A stretch of 64,000 nt of DNA, from positions 4,402,001 to 4,466,000 of the forward strand of contig NZ_CP046171.1 of assembly GCF_011801125.1 (NCBI RefSeq), in the 5' to 3' direction. The first letter of the stretch is position 1. Each line of letters begins with the position of its first letter. Below the pieces are notes generated by a model. The model ran no database searches. It was not told the DNA's origin and saw nothing but the letters and a program-made list of their open reading frames with translations. Position numbers and translations under genes: made by a program. Shown piece by piece: positions 18,724 through 26,894 of this stretch. The DNA comes from Nocardia brasiliensis (GTDB taxonomy: Bacteria > Actinomycetota > Actinomycetes > Mycobacteriales > Mycobacteriaceae).

Positions 18724-19656
18724 TTACTTCTCGCGAATGTCGGCCATCTCCGCCGCGGTCTCGGTCAGGCATTCGAGCAACGCGTTGGCGGCCGGACTCA
18801 GCGTGCGGGCCGACAATGTGACCCCCACGCTGTGACCGATCGGCTCGAGCGATACCGCGAGGCAGGCGAGACCGGGGTCGTCGCGCACCAGCAGATTCGG
18901 CAGCGCGGCGATGACATCGTCACTCAGCAACAGTTGCCGCACCGTGAGAAAGGAGGTCGCCTCGACCAGGTTGGTAGGCAACGGAATCGAGTTGCGCGCG
19001 AAGAATTCCTCCAGCTCACGCCGGAGCGCGGTTTCCTGACCCGGCAATATCCAGGGGAACTCGGCGAGGTCGGCGAGGTCGATATCGGTGGTCGCGGCCA
19101 GCGGGTGATCGGTGCGGACCACCAACTCGATGAATTCGTCATACAGCTTGCGCCGCTCGACCTGACCGTCCGACGGTGCGGTGATCCGCCCGACGATCAT
19201 GTCGACCCGCCCCGCGGCCAACTCGACCAGCAGCGGCTGGGGCGCCGCCTCCCGGACCACCACCGTCACCTGCGGGCGCTGCCGCTTGAGTGCCGCTATC
19301 GCGCGCGGCAGCAGCACGTTCGATCCGGCGAGATGGGTACCCACAAGCACGGTTCCGCGCTCGGCCGCGGCGAGTTCGACCATGTGCCTGCCCGCTTCGG
19401 TCAGCTGCGCCAGCACCGCGCGACCGTGCTCGGCGAACGCGGAACCGTACACGGTGGGACTGATACCGCGCGGCCCGCGGTCGAACAGCGGCACCCCGAC
19501 GATGTCTTCCAACTCCTGCAGCCCGCGCGTCGCGACCGGTTGCGCCACATGTAACTCCGCCGCCGCGCCGATCACGCTGCCCTGCCGGATGAGCGCGTCG
19601 AGCAGCACCAGATGGCGGAGTTTCAACCGCCCGTCGAGCAACCGCGGAGTCTTCAT
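18724..19656 (-). CDS. LysR-family regulator (PcaQ/GbpR-like)
   Basis: A 310-residue LTTR. The N terminus has the HTH region with LRHLVLLDALIRQGSVIGAA and VAQPVATRGLQELEDIVGV, with the phrase PLFDRGPRGISPTVYG typical of the PcaQ/GbpR/CynR-like branch. The effector domain starts around residue 95 (VLVGTHLAGSNVLLP) and is complete. PcaQ-type regulators control aromatic acid catabolism, and this gene lies 1.75 kb from the divergent nba promoter with only the lipase between. It is the best candidate regulator for the nba genes, by inference only. The 68-186 base gaps on either side hold no other gene. Confidence 0.87.
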   Translation of the reverse strand: MKTPRLLDGRLKLRHLVLLDALIRQGSVIGAAAELHVAQPVATRGLQELEDIVGVPLFDRGPRGISPTVYGSAFAEHGRAVLAQLTEAGRHMVELAAAERGTVLVGTHLAGSNVLLPRAIAALKRQRPQVTVVVREAAPQPLLVELAAGRVDMIVGRITAPSDGQVERRKLYDEFIELVVRTDHPLAATTDIDLADLAEFPWILPGQETALRRELEEFFARNSIPLPTNLVEATSFLTVRQLLLSDDVIAALPNLLVRDDPGLACLAVSLEPIGHSVGVTLSARTLSPAANALLECLTETAAEMADIREK

Positions 19657-19866
19657 ATTGCGACTCTAACCATGGCGGAGGCTAACCAGCGGCAACTATC
19701 CGGCATCGGCAAGCAGGGGCGGGGTGGTGCCGAGTCACCAGGGGGTCTGCGGGAAACCGTCACATTCTCAACCATCTCGGCGAGATCTACGACGCGCTGT
19801 AGCCGGCACTTCCCGCCGCGGGCCCGAGCGCCGAGATCCCGGTTTCGTTGACCTACCCCTGAAAGA

Positions 19867-19895
19867 ATGAGACGATCGCCATATAATCATCTCAT
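19867..19895. promoter_or_regulatory. Imperfect inverted repeat around a TATAAT box
   Basis: ATGAGACGAT (19867-19876) and ATCATCTCAT (19886-19895) are complementary at 9 of 10 positions, with a 9-base spacer containing part of TATAAT (19882-19887). This lies 36 bases upstream of the carotenoid oxygenase start. An operator overlapping the -10 box is inferred. A TTGACC at 19848 is too far away (28 bases) to be the -35 element. Confidence 0.5.
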
Positions 19896-19930
19896 CACGG
19901 GCGGGTTCACGCGCCCGAGAAGGAGTACTC

Positions 19931-21364
19931 ATGTCTTCGGTCATCGACGCCCGAACGGCGGACACCCAGCGCGTGTTCGAGCCCGCCCAGGAAACTCCCG
20001 CCGAGATCACGCTGCCCGTCACCGGCACGATCCCGCAGGAACTTCGCGGCACCCTCTACCGCAACGGACCGGCGCGCTGGGAAGCCGGCGGATTCCGTGC
20101 CGGGCACCCCTTCGACGGCGACGGACTGGTGTCGAAGTTCGTCATCGATGCCGGTCAGATCCGATTCCGCTCCCGTTACGTCCGCACCCCGAAATACCTT
20201 GCCGCACAAGATGGTCGCGGCGCACGCGTGCGCGGGCTCTACAGTCAGGCCAGAGGCCTGACCAACCCAGGACGCCCGCCCGCCGACAGCGCCAACACCC
20301 ACGCCGTACCGCACGGGCAGCGCCTGCTCGCCCTCAGCGACGCGGGCCGGCCCTGGGAACTCGACCCCGAGGACCTGCGCACCCACGGCCCCTGCGACTT
20401 CGACGGACAACTACCCCGGCTGAGCCGCTTCTCGCCGCACCCCAAGATCGACCCGGTCACCGGTGAACTGTTCAACTTCGGCCTCGACATCGCCCTCGGC
20501 CACAAGGTCCCCGCCGGGCTACGCTGCTACCGCGTCGATCCCCAGGGCCGCATGCACCGCGCCGGACTCGTCCGCCTCGACGCCGCGCTCATCCAGCACG
20601 ACTTCGCCATCACCGAACGCTATCTCGTCTTCGCCCTCGCCCCGATCACCGTCGACCCCGCCCGAGCCGCACTGGCCGCCCTCGGCATCGGCACCTACGG
20701 CGACTCCGCCGACTACCGTCCCGAACGCGGCATGCGTATCGTCCTGGTCCCCCGCGACGGCAGCGAACAGCGCGTCATCGAATGCGACCCCTTCGTCTAC
20801 ATCCACGTCGACAACGCCTACGACGACGGCACCGACGTCGTACTCGACGTCGTCCGCTACGACGCCTTCGACTTCATCAGCACCGGACTCAAGAACTTCC
20901 GTTCCGGCCTTCCCGGTTTCGGCGTCCCCACCCGAGTACGAATCACGCGGTCCGGTCGCGTAACCCGCGAGGACATCGGCGAGCTCGCATCGCTCGAGTT
21001 CCCCATGCACGACGACCGCCGCACCGGCCGCACCCACCGCTTCAGCTACTACGCCGCCCACCACCCCGACCGCGACGCCGCCCTCGTCAAGTACGACCAC
21101 CAGACCGGCACCGAACGCCGGCACACCTTCACCGACGGCGAATTCCCCGGCGAACCCGTCTTCGTCCCCCGCGCCACCAAAGCCGCCGAAGACGAAGGCT
21201 GGATCCTCTCGGTCACCTACCTCGCCGCCGAACACCGAACCGCCCTCATCATTCTCGACGCCCGAAACCTCGAAGCCCCACCCCTGGCCACCGCCCGCCT
21301 CGACCACCACATCTTCCCCGGCTTCCACGGCAGCTTCACTCCCGAAGTGACCACCCGTAAATAG
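19931..21364 (+). CDS. Carotenoid cleavage oxygenase family protein
   Basis: A 477-residue non-heme iron enzyme of the carotenoid/stilbene oxygenase family, which cleaves conjugated double bonds in apocarotenoids or stilbenoids with O2. The first blade has LRGTLYRNGPARWE and HPFDGDGLVSKF. Four iron-binding histidines can be placed in NTHAVPHG, RFSPHPKID, IQHDFAITE and, near the C terminus, FPGFHGSFTPE. The start follows a GAAGGAG ribosome site. Its own hairpin terminator is downstream. No carotenoid biosynthesis gene is near, so the substrate is unknown; host or environmental phenylpropanoids are an alternative. Confidence 0.9.
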   Translation: MSSVIDARTADTQRVFEPAQETPAEITLPVTGTIPQELRGTLYRNGPARWEAGGFRAGHPFDGDGLVSKFVIDAGQIRFRSRYVRTPKYLAAQDGRGARVRGLYSQARGLTNPGRPPADSANTHAVPHGQRLLALSDAGRPWELDPEDLRTHGPCDFDGQLPRLSRFSPHPKIDPVTGELFNFGLDIALGHKVPAGLRCYRVDPQGRMHRAGLVRLDAALIQHDFAITERYLVFALAPITVDPARAALAALGIGTYGDSADYRPERGMRIVLVPRDGSEQRVIECDPFVYIHVDNAYDDGTDVVLDVVRYDAFDFISTGLKNFRSGLPGFGVPTRVRITRSGRVTREDIGELASLEFPMHDDRRTGRTHRFSYYAAHHPDRDAALVKYDHQTGTERRHTFTDGEFPGEPVFVPRATKAAEDEGWILSVTYLAAEHRTALIILDARNLEAPPLATARLDHHIFPGFHGSFTPEVTTRK

Positions 21365-21447
21365 CCGAGCCCGCCCAACCGCAGCCGCCAGCGTAAACCC
21401 GGTAGACCATCACACGTCGCGCAACCAGCTGCGCTGACACCAACACA

Positions 21448-21484
21448 GTTGCCCCGCACGCACTCTTCTGGCGTGCGGGGCAAC
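21448..21484 (+). terminator. Perfect 14-bp hairpin terminator
   Basis: GTTGCCCCGCACGC (21448-21461) is fully complementary to 21471-21484 with a 9-base loop, 84 bases after the carotenoid oxygenase stop. No T-tract follows. The rest of 21365-21656 shows nothing else. Confidence 0.7.
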
Positions 21485-21656
21485 GCGCGCATGGGGCGAT
21501 CGCATCGAGACGAAACACCTTCGGCGCAACCGCTGTTCAGTTGCCGGTACCTGGAAAACACTTAATTGCAACTGATTTCGAACACAATGCGCCAGCGGGC
21601 GCCCCCTGCCGTCGAGAAACGTACCGAAGTATTGAACGGGGCACTAGCATCGCGCA

Positions 21657-22018
21657 GTGACGAAAGAACGCCGCAGCCGACTGCTTACCGTGGGTGAGTT
21701 GCAGTACCGATGGAAGACCTACCACCATCATGTGGATGGCTGCGAAGAAGTCCTGCGACTGCGGCAGATCGGTTCGGCAGCAGGGCTGACACTGGTTTTC
21801 GCCCCGATGGAGAGCGCCGAGTCCCGGACGGCGGATTCTCCGCGGCCGGCGACATCCGAATCGGCGACCGCTCACTGAATCTCAACCTGCCCAGCGTGGT
21901 CCGCGCCTTTGTCGACGCGGCTACCGAAGCGGGCTGGACGACCGAGACGCGCACCATCACCCGCCGCAACGGCTGGGACCTGTTCGATGACGCCTACACC
22001 CGAATCGCCAACCACTGA
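21657..22018 (+). pseudogene. Small actinobacterial protein gene broken by a 1-base frameshift
   Basis: Two overlapping frames each carry half of what reads as one protein. The first starts at the ATG at 21657 (MTKERRSRLLTVGELQYRWKT begins it) and gives sensible sequence to GLTLVF near 21803; the second, starting upstream out of phase, takes over with RPDGERRVPDGGFSAAGD and continues through SLNLNLPSVVRAFVDAA to a stop at 22018. One extra T in the GTTTTC run near 21798 would join them into one protein of about 120 residues. I do not know its function. It could be a true inactivating deletion, an assembly error, or (less likely) a programmed shift. Confidence 0.6.
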
Positions 22019-22064
22019 CCCCCTCGGCACACCGAACCAGACCTGCCCCGCCGAGACCGCACAA

Positions 22065-22101
22065 AGCGTCCATATGTTTCGGTGTGAAACATATGGACGC
22101 T
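22065..22101. terminator. Perfect 16-bp hairpin between convergent genes
   Basis: AGCGTCCATATGTTTC at 22065-22080 pairs exactly with 22086-22101 around a GGTGT loop. It lies between the frameshifted gene (ends 22018) and the DUF2236 gene stop (22128). The stem is AT-richer than other local hairpins. A bidirectional terminator is most likely; a regulator binding site is possible. Confidence 0.65.
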
Positions 22102-22127
22102 CTGGGGAACTCGTTTCGAGGGGGCGC

Positions 22128-22997
22128 TCAGACCAGGGGCTTGCCCTGTTGGATGCGGCGGCGCAGGTCCCACATGTAGTAGTTGATCGGGAAGGAGCGC
22201 AGGACGGTGGGCAAGCGGCGGTAGATCAGGCCGAGGGTGCGCATGATGATCGTGAGGGTGCGCTCTTGGCGCGGTGTCCAGCTCATGCGCATCTGCGCGC
22301 GCAGGGGCGGCGGGAGCGTGCCGGTGACGAAGAACCGGTGCACGGGCGCGGCGAGCACCCGCACCGGCCACGGCATCATCGTCAAATCGATCAGACCGTC
22401 GAAGTACTCGCGGATCGTGTCGTCGATGACGCGCGTGGCGAGCTCGGTCTGTATGTAGTCCTCGAACGCCTCGCCGTCGGCCGGCCAGAGAGACTCAGGC
22501 ATCTGCAAGGTAGTGCCCAGGCGCGCGGTTTCGGCGTACACCTTCGCCCCCAACTCCGCATCGATCGGCCCGTGCATCCGCCGGTGCAGATCGAGACCAC
22601 CCCAGGCGATACACGCCGCCACCCACAACTGCAGCCGAGGATCGAAGGCGTTGTACTTCACCGGACTGTCCGGCGACGAGCGCACCTGCCGATGCGAGCC
22701 GTTGACGGCCTGCCGGTACGCCGCCCGCTCTTCCTCGGTACCCAGCAGTGCCACACCGATGTAGGTCAACGTGGTGCGCAACCGTTTCACCGGATGCTTG
22801 TCGATCCGACCCGACTCCACCGGGCTCTCGTACACCCCATAACCCACGGCCGGATGACTCAATTGCATGATCACATTGGCCATCCCGCCGAGAAACAGTG
22901 GCGCGCCCTCGAGAAACGGCGTCAGATCAACCTCCTCCACGGCATCGGCGGACATGTTTGCCGTGACGGTGTGCGGCGCATCCTCGATCGCGGTCAT
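22128..22997 (-). CDS. DUF2236 / MpaB-family oxygenase-like protein
   Basis: 289 residues from the ATG at 22997, which follows AAAGGAG; a longer frame to 23036 lacks such a site. Family signs are the PLFLGGMANVIMQLSHPAVGYGV segment (split), the YIGVALLGTEEERAAYR region and the mid-protein WVAACIAWGGLDLHRR histidine helix. DUF2236 includes heme-binding latex-clearing relatives and the fungal MpaB oxygenase, so a heme-dependent oxygenase role is plausible, but most bacterial members are uncharacterised. It is divergent from the sensor kinase with 86 bases between starts. A second DUF2236 gene is at 38.7 kb. Confidence 0.8.
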   Translation of the reverse strand: MTAIEDAPHTVTANMSADAVEEVDLTPFLEGAPLFLGGMANVIMQLSHPAVGYGVYESPVESGRIDKHPVKRLRTTLTYIGVALLGTEEERAAYRQAVNGSHRQVRSSPDSPVKYNAFDPRLQLWVAACIAWGGLDLHRRMHGPIDAELGAKVYAETARLGTTLQMPESLWPADGEAFEDYIQTELATRVIDDTIREYFDGLIDLTMMPWPVRVLAAPVHRFFVTGTLPPPLRAQMRMSWTPRQERTLTIIMRTLGLIYRRLPTVLRSFPINYYMWDLRRRIQQGKPLV

Positions 22998-23083
22998 CAC
23001 CACTCCTTTGAGACGATGTTGCACAAACCTTCTCACTATTTCAGCCCGCGGTCAAGGAGTCCCCCTCCCTATTGTGGACAGTG

Positions 23084-24646
23084 ATGACCGAGTCAGAACC
23101 ACGTCGCGGATGGCTGTCAAGGGCTACGCGCGCAGCCGGGAGCACAGGCCCGATCACGTCGATCCGCGAATCGATAGCCAGGGGCGAGGACTCGGAGGTC
23201 GGCGCAGAGCGGCGCGCACGGCGCCACTGGCCCACCGAGATTCGCAGCGTGCGCGGACGGGTGGTGCTGGCTTTCGCCCTCAGCGCGAGCCTCGTCTCGC
23301 TCTTCCTGGTGCTGTCGGTGTTCACCATCGGCCGCGGTTATATGCAGGCCCAACGCGAGCGCACGGTCGAGCGGATCGCGGGCGCGCACGCCCAACTGCT
23401 GCATGCCCGGCTGGCAGTCCCAGGAACCTCTGCGCCACAGGCATTGTCGACGCTCACGCCGACACCCGACACCGTGCTGGCGCTGCGCTGGAACTCCGAA
23501 TGGCACGTCACCGATTCCGGCGCCGAGCCGGAGCTGCTCCCCCTCGTTCAGACCTCGGGCACCGAACCGCTTCCGGCGGAACGGATTCGGCTGCACGGCA
23601 ACCCGTACCTGCGGGCAGGCGCGCAACTCGACGAGTCGGGCGGCATCCTCTACGAATTCGCGCCGCTCACCGAACTGGAGGCGACCTTGCGCGCACTGCG
23701 CACGCTGCTCATCCTCTGCGCCATCGCCGCCACCGCCATCGGCGCGGCACTCGGCGTGTGGGCCAGCCGGCGCGCGTTGAAACCGCTACACCAGGTGGCG
23801 GGCGCGGCGGCCAGAATCTCCTCCGGCGAACTCGGCCTGCGGCTGCCACGTACGCACGATCGCGACTTGGCCACAACCGTCGACGCTTTCAACGGCATGC
23901 TCGATTCGTTGCAGCAGCGGATCGATCGTGAGCGTCGGCTGGTCGCCGATATCGGCCACGAACTACGGACCCCGCTGACCACCTTGACCACCAGCGTCGG
24001 CGTCATGGCTCGGCACCGCGACGAGCTACCGGAGCGACCGCGCATGGCGTTCGGTCTGATCAGTGCCGAGCTCGAGCACCTGCGTCGACTGCTCGACGAC
24101 CTCTTGGCCCTCGCCAGGGCCGAGGCGGGGATCCATCGTTCGCAACCCGAACCGCTTTCGCTACGCGAACTGGTGACCTACACCCTCGCCGGACGCAAGT
24201 TCGCGCCCGAGCTGCTCACCGTCGCCGAGGATGTCTCGATCGACGGACGCAAGATCGAACTCGAACGCGCCATCGCCAATCTGCTCGACAACGCCGATCG
24301 GCACGGCGGCGGCCTCACCGAGGTGACCGTCGCCCGCGACGGCCGGGACGCGCTGATCCACATCGACGACGCGGGACCGGGAGTGCCCGAGGGCGACCGC
24401 GAGCGGATATTCGAGCGTTTCGTCACGGCCAAGATCGGCCGTCGCACCGGTACCGGCACCGGCATCGGTCTCGCGCTCGTCGCCGAAACGGTTGCCGCAC
24501 ACCACGGTTCGGTCACCTGCACGGACCGACCCGGTGGTGGTGCCCGCTTCGTCGTTCGGCTGCCCGTCACCGGCACCCACCCGTCACACGACGACAAAGC
24601 AGCCGACGAAGCGCCGCGAAATCATCGAGCGGAACAGGCTCGGTGA
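23084..24646 (+). CDS. Sensor histidine kinase (orphan)
   Basis: 520 residues from the ATG at 23084 (an upstream TTG at 23072 is an alternative). A first membrane helix is at about 60-85 (VVLAFALSASLVSLFLVLSV), then a roughly 110-residue extracytoplasmic domain, a second helix (LRTLLILCAIAATAIGAAL) and a HAMP region (RALKPLHQVAGAAARISSG). The phosphoacceptor motif is DIGHELRTPLTTL; the ATPase boxes are NLLDNADRHG, DDAGPGVP and GTGTGIGLALV. It resembles MtrB/CseC-type kinases. No response regulator is adjacent, so its partner is elsewhere. It is convergent with lsr2. Confidence 0.9.
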   Translation: MTESEPRRGWLSRATRAAGSTGPITSIRESIARGEDSEVGAERRARRHWPTEIRSVRGRVVLAFALSASLVSLFLVLSVFTIGRGYMQAQRERTVERIAGAHAQLLHARLAVPGTSAPQALSTLTPTPDTVLALRWNSEWHVTDSGAEPELLPLVQTSGTEPLPAERIRLHGNPYLRAGAQLDESGGILYEFAPLTELEATLRALRTLLILCAIAATAIGAALGVWASRRALKPLHQVAGAAARISSGELGLRLPRTHDRDLATTVDAFNGMLDSLQQRIDRERRLVADIGHELRTPLTTLTTSVGVMARHRDELPERPRMAFGLISAELEHLRRLLDDLLALARAEAGIHRSQPEPLSLRELVTYTLAGRKFAPELLTVAEDVSIDGRKIELERAIANLLDNADRHGGGLTEVTVARDGRDALIHIDDAGPGVPEGDRERIFERFVTAKIGRRTGTGTGIGLALVAETVAAHHGSVTCTDRPGGGARFVVRLPVTGTHPSHDDKAADEAPRNHRAEQAR

Positions 24647-24663
24647 CCGGGACTCGATTCCGT

Positions 24664-24688
24664 GGCGGGGCCCGAAGGCCGGGCCGCC
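24664..24688. terminator. Imperfect GC-rich hairpin
   Basis: GCCCG (70-74 of 24,6xx) pairs with CGGGC at 24680-24684, and GGCG (24664-24667) with CGCC (24685-24688), leaving a two-base bulge. It lies between the convergent sensor kinase and lsr2 stops. A weak terminator is inferred. Confidence 0.4.
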
Positions 24689-24725
24689 GCAGCACGTACC
24701 GCTCCCACCGAACGGAAGTCGGATT

Positions 24726-25061
24726 CTAGGCGATGGCCTTTTCGTAGGCTTCTACGACGTCGGCGGCGATCCGGCCGCGGCTGGACACCGAGATCCCCTT
24801 CTTGCGCGCCCACTCGCGGATCGCGGCGGTCTGCTCACGATCGCGCACCGACCGCCCCTTGGCGCCTTTGGTCCGCGGCGCCTTGCCGATCCGGCGCGCG
24901 GACTCGGTCCATGGCTCGAGCGCCGCACGCAGTTTGCCCGCGTTCTTCCGCGACAGGTCGATCTCGTACTCGACCCCGTCGATGCCGAACCGGACGGTTT
25001 CTTCGGCTTTCGATTCGCCGTCGAAGTCGTCCACAAGTTCGACAGTGACCTTGCGCGCCAC
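24726..25061 (-). CDS. lsr2: Lsr2 nucleoid-associated protein
   Basis: 111 residues, the usual Lsr2 length, starting at a GTG preceded by AGGAG (25068-25072). The N-terminal dimerisation part reads [13 protein letters not shown] and [15 protein letters not shown]; the C-terminal DNA-binding domain has [19 protein letters not shown] and the RGR motif that inserts in the minor groove of AT-rich DNA. Lsr2 is the actinobacterial functional counterpart of H-NS and silences horizontally acquired genes. This copy is convergent with the sensor kinase and single in its unit. Whether it is the main chromosomal copy or an extra paralogue cannot be told. Confidence 0.94.
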   Translation of the reverse strand: MARKVTVELVDDFDGESKAEETVRFGIDGVEYEIDLSRKNAGKLRAALEPWTESARRIGKAPRTKGAKGRSVRDREQTAAIREWARKKGISVSSRGRIAADVVEAYEKAIA

Positions 25062-25349
25062 AACAACTCCTTCTGATCAATCGGAAACTGGGAGATGCCA
25101 GCGTAATCCGATTTCGAACGGAATCCAGTTTCGCCGCGCGACGAGCGCGTTGACCATATGCCGGCCGGCGTCGCCGTCCTCGGGTTCGAGTTCGCGGGAT
25201 ATCCGGCGCACCAAGCGACCAGAACTGTCGATCACCTGGTAAACGCACTATGAGGCCGGGCAGCCGGACGGCGCGCACCGACCTGGCCGTCCGCCGAGAA
25301 GGGGCGTCCGCTCGCGGCGACGAAACCGGCAGCACCGGTGCTCAGGCCG

Positions 25350-26270
25350 CTATTGCGCCGACGGCGACGACCGACCCCAGGCGCGGGTCAATCCGAAGAA
25401 CTCCGAAATCACCTCGGCCGCGACCAACCCGCCGCCGACCGCGTCGTCTCGGCGCAGCCGACGCCGGCGCGGGCCAGGGATCTCGTGCCCGCCCCCGAGC
25501 ACGGTGTACCCGGTCACCGGCGGACGGCCGGGCTGCGCGTAATCGGTGCGGGCGACCCAACCGGTACCGGTGTCGATCCAGCGCGTCGACGGCGCCCGAT
25601 CGATCCCGTTGCGCGCGGCGAACCACGCGAGCGTGTCCGGGAAGGATTCATGCGCCCCTTTGCCGAATAGTGGACGCCGCTGCCGGGGTGTGCGACGCAA
25701 CCCCACCGCGCCGCCGCCCCACGGCGCGAGCGTGTCGGCGGTGCCGTGCAATGCCACGACCGGCAACGGCCGCGCCGCCAGGTCGGCGCACGTTCGATTG
25801 TCCGGTGCGGGCAGGGTACTCGAAATCAACGCCGCGCCCGCGAGCAGCTCGGGCGCGTCGCAGAGCAACCGAATTGCCATTTGCCCGCCGAGGGAGAATC
25901 CGACGACGAATGGTTGTGGGTCCAATGTCCAAGTAGTGCTGAGATGTTCCGACAGCGCCCGCAGAAATCCGACATCGTCGACATCCTTGACCCGCCGGGA
26001 CAACATCACCGCTTTGCGCGCGGAATTCCATTCCCGATCGACACCGTCGGGATATGCCACCACCGCACCGTCACGTGCCGCGAACACATCGAACGATCCC
26101 CCGGTATACCGCCGCATCGACTCGTAGGTATCGCGCAGCCCATGCAACACGATGATCAGCGGCGCACCCGCCCGCACCGCCTCGGGCCGCACGATCCGAT
26201 AAGTCCGGTGCCGCTCGTGCACCAGGACTTCCTCGGTGACGACGACGTTCGGCGAGCCCCCATGCATCAT
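25350..26270 (-). CDS. LpqC-like esterase / polyhydroxybutyrate depolymerase family
   Basis: A 306-residue alpha/beta hydrolase. The oxyanion-hole strand is LIIVLHGLRDT, the nucleophile elbow FVVGFSLGGQMA, the acid in ALHGTADTLAPWGG and the catalytic histidine in VLGGGHEIPGP. This is the arrangement of PHB depolymerase/feruloyl esterase-like proteins (mycobacterial LpqC). No lipobox or signal peptide is seen, so unlike LpqC it is probably cytosolic. The C terminus past residue 270 is arginine-rich and then FFGL. Substrate unknown. The 288-base gap to lsr2 holds no gene. Confidence 0.82.
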   Translation of the reverse strand: MMHGGSPNVVVTEEVLVHERHRTYRIVRPEAVRAGAPLIIVLHGLRDTYESMRRYTGGSFDVFAARDGAVVAYPDGVDREWNSARKAVMLSRRVKDVDDVGFLRALSEHLSTTWTLDPQPFVVGFSLGGQMAIRLLCDAPELLAGAALISSTLPAPDNRTCADLAARPLPVVALHGTADTLAPWGGGAVGLRRTPRQRRPLFGKGAHESFPDTLAWFAARNGIDRAPSTRWIDTGTGWVARTDYAQPGRPPVTGYTVLGGGHEIPGPRRRRLRRDDAVGGGLVAAEVISEFFGLTRAWGRSSPSAQ

Positions 26271-26798
26271 CCCAAGATAGCGAAAAAGCCCGCCTCGTCA
26301 CCTACCGGCAGACCGGTCCGTACTCGACCCGACCGCACCGACAGGCCGATGACCGGGGGTTCCTCCGCTATTTCGGAGCGAACCGCGGGCCAGGTCCGCG
26401 CACAACGGCACCGGCGTTCCCCTGTGCCGACTAACTGTGACCGGCGGTTAGGGCTGCGGACGCTGCCCGAGATCAGTATGCTCGAACGCGCTTCATCGAA
26501 ACATGCTGTAGTCGAACCTATTTGGATGTACCGGTCGGTTTGTCTAGCGGGCCGGGCGGCCACGGGCGCACGAGCAGGGAGGCACAACGTGTCACGGTCT
26601 CGCCGACCACGCGAATCGGATCGAGCGCTACCCCCGCTGCGACTGCGCCTACTATCCGTGCGCTGACCCTGTCCCCGCTACCATGCCGGTCCGGCGTCGG
26701 GTAGTCGCTCCGGTCTCGTTCACGAACGACTTTCCGACTCGAAAGACCCTGCTGTCGCGTGGATCTCGTCAACTGATACTTTCCAAGGAGTAATCGTC
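26271..26798. other. Gene-free interval
   Basis: About 530 bases between the esterase start and the leader peptide of the P450 gene. Short frames on both strands have no family signal or ribosome site. Promoters for both flanking genes must lie here; I could not identify convincing -35/-10 pairs. AAGGAG at 26785-26790 belongs to the next feature. Confidence 0.4.
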
Positions 26799-26894
26799 AT
26801 GGCCATGTTATCTGCTCCGGCACGACCGACGTCCGAGCGCGATCGCCCGCTAGGCGATCCCTCGGCGCCGCCCTCCGACGGCCATCGCGAGTGA
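26799..26894 (+). CDS. 31-codon leader or detached N terminus coupled to the P450
   Basis: ATG at 26799 follows AAGGAG by 8 bases and opens 31 codons (begins MAMLSAPARPTSERDRPLG). Its TGA at 26892-26894 overlaps the GTG start of the P450 at 26891 (GTGA). The P450 GTG has no good ribosome site of its own, so it is probably translated by coupling. Alternatively, one extra G before position 26891 would fuse the two into a single P450 with a normal proline-rich N-terminal tail; then this is a one-base frameshift. Both readings fit the sequence. Confidence 0.55.
   Translation: MAMLSAPARPTSERDRPLGDPSAPPSDGHRE

Noticed and set aside
19848..19887. TTGACC/TATAAT as a standard promoter for the carotenoid oxygenase
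   Set aside because: The spacer is 28 bases, too long for a sigma-70 promoter; only the -10 box is kept as plausible.
20519..21328. 269-codon minus-strand frame antisense to the carotenoid oxygenase
   Set aside because: Composition (G, V, D repeats) is that of a codon-bias shadow; the opposite strand has all iron ligands.
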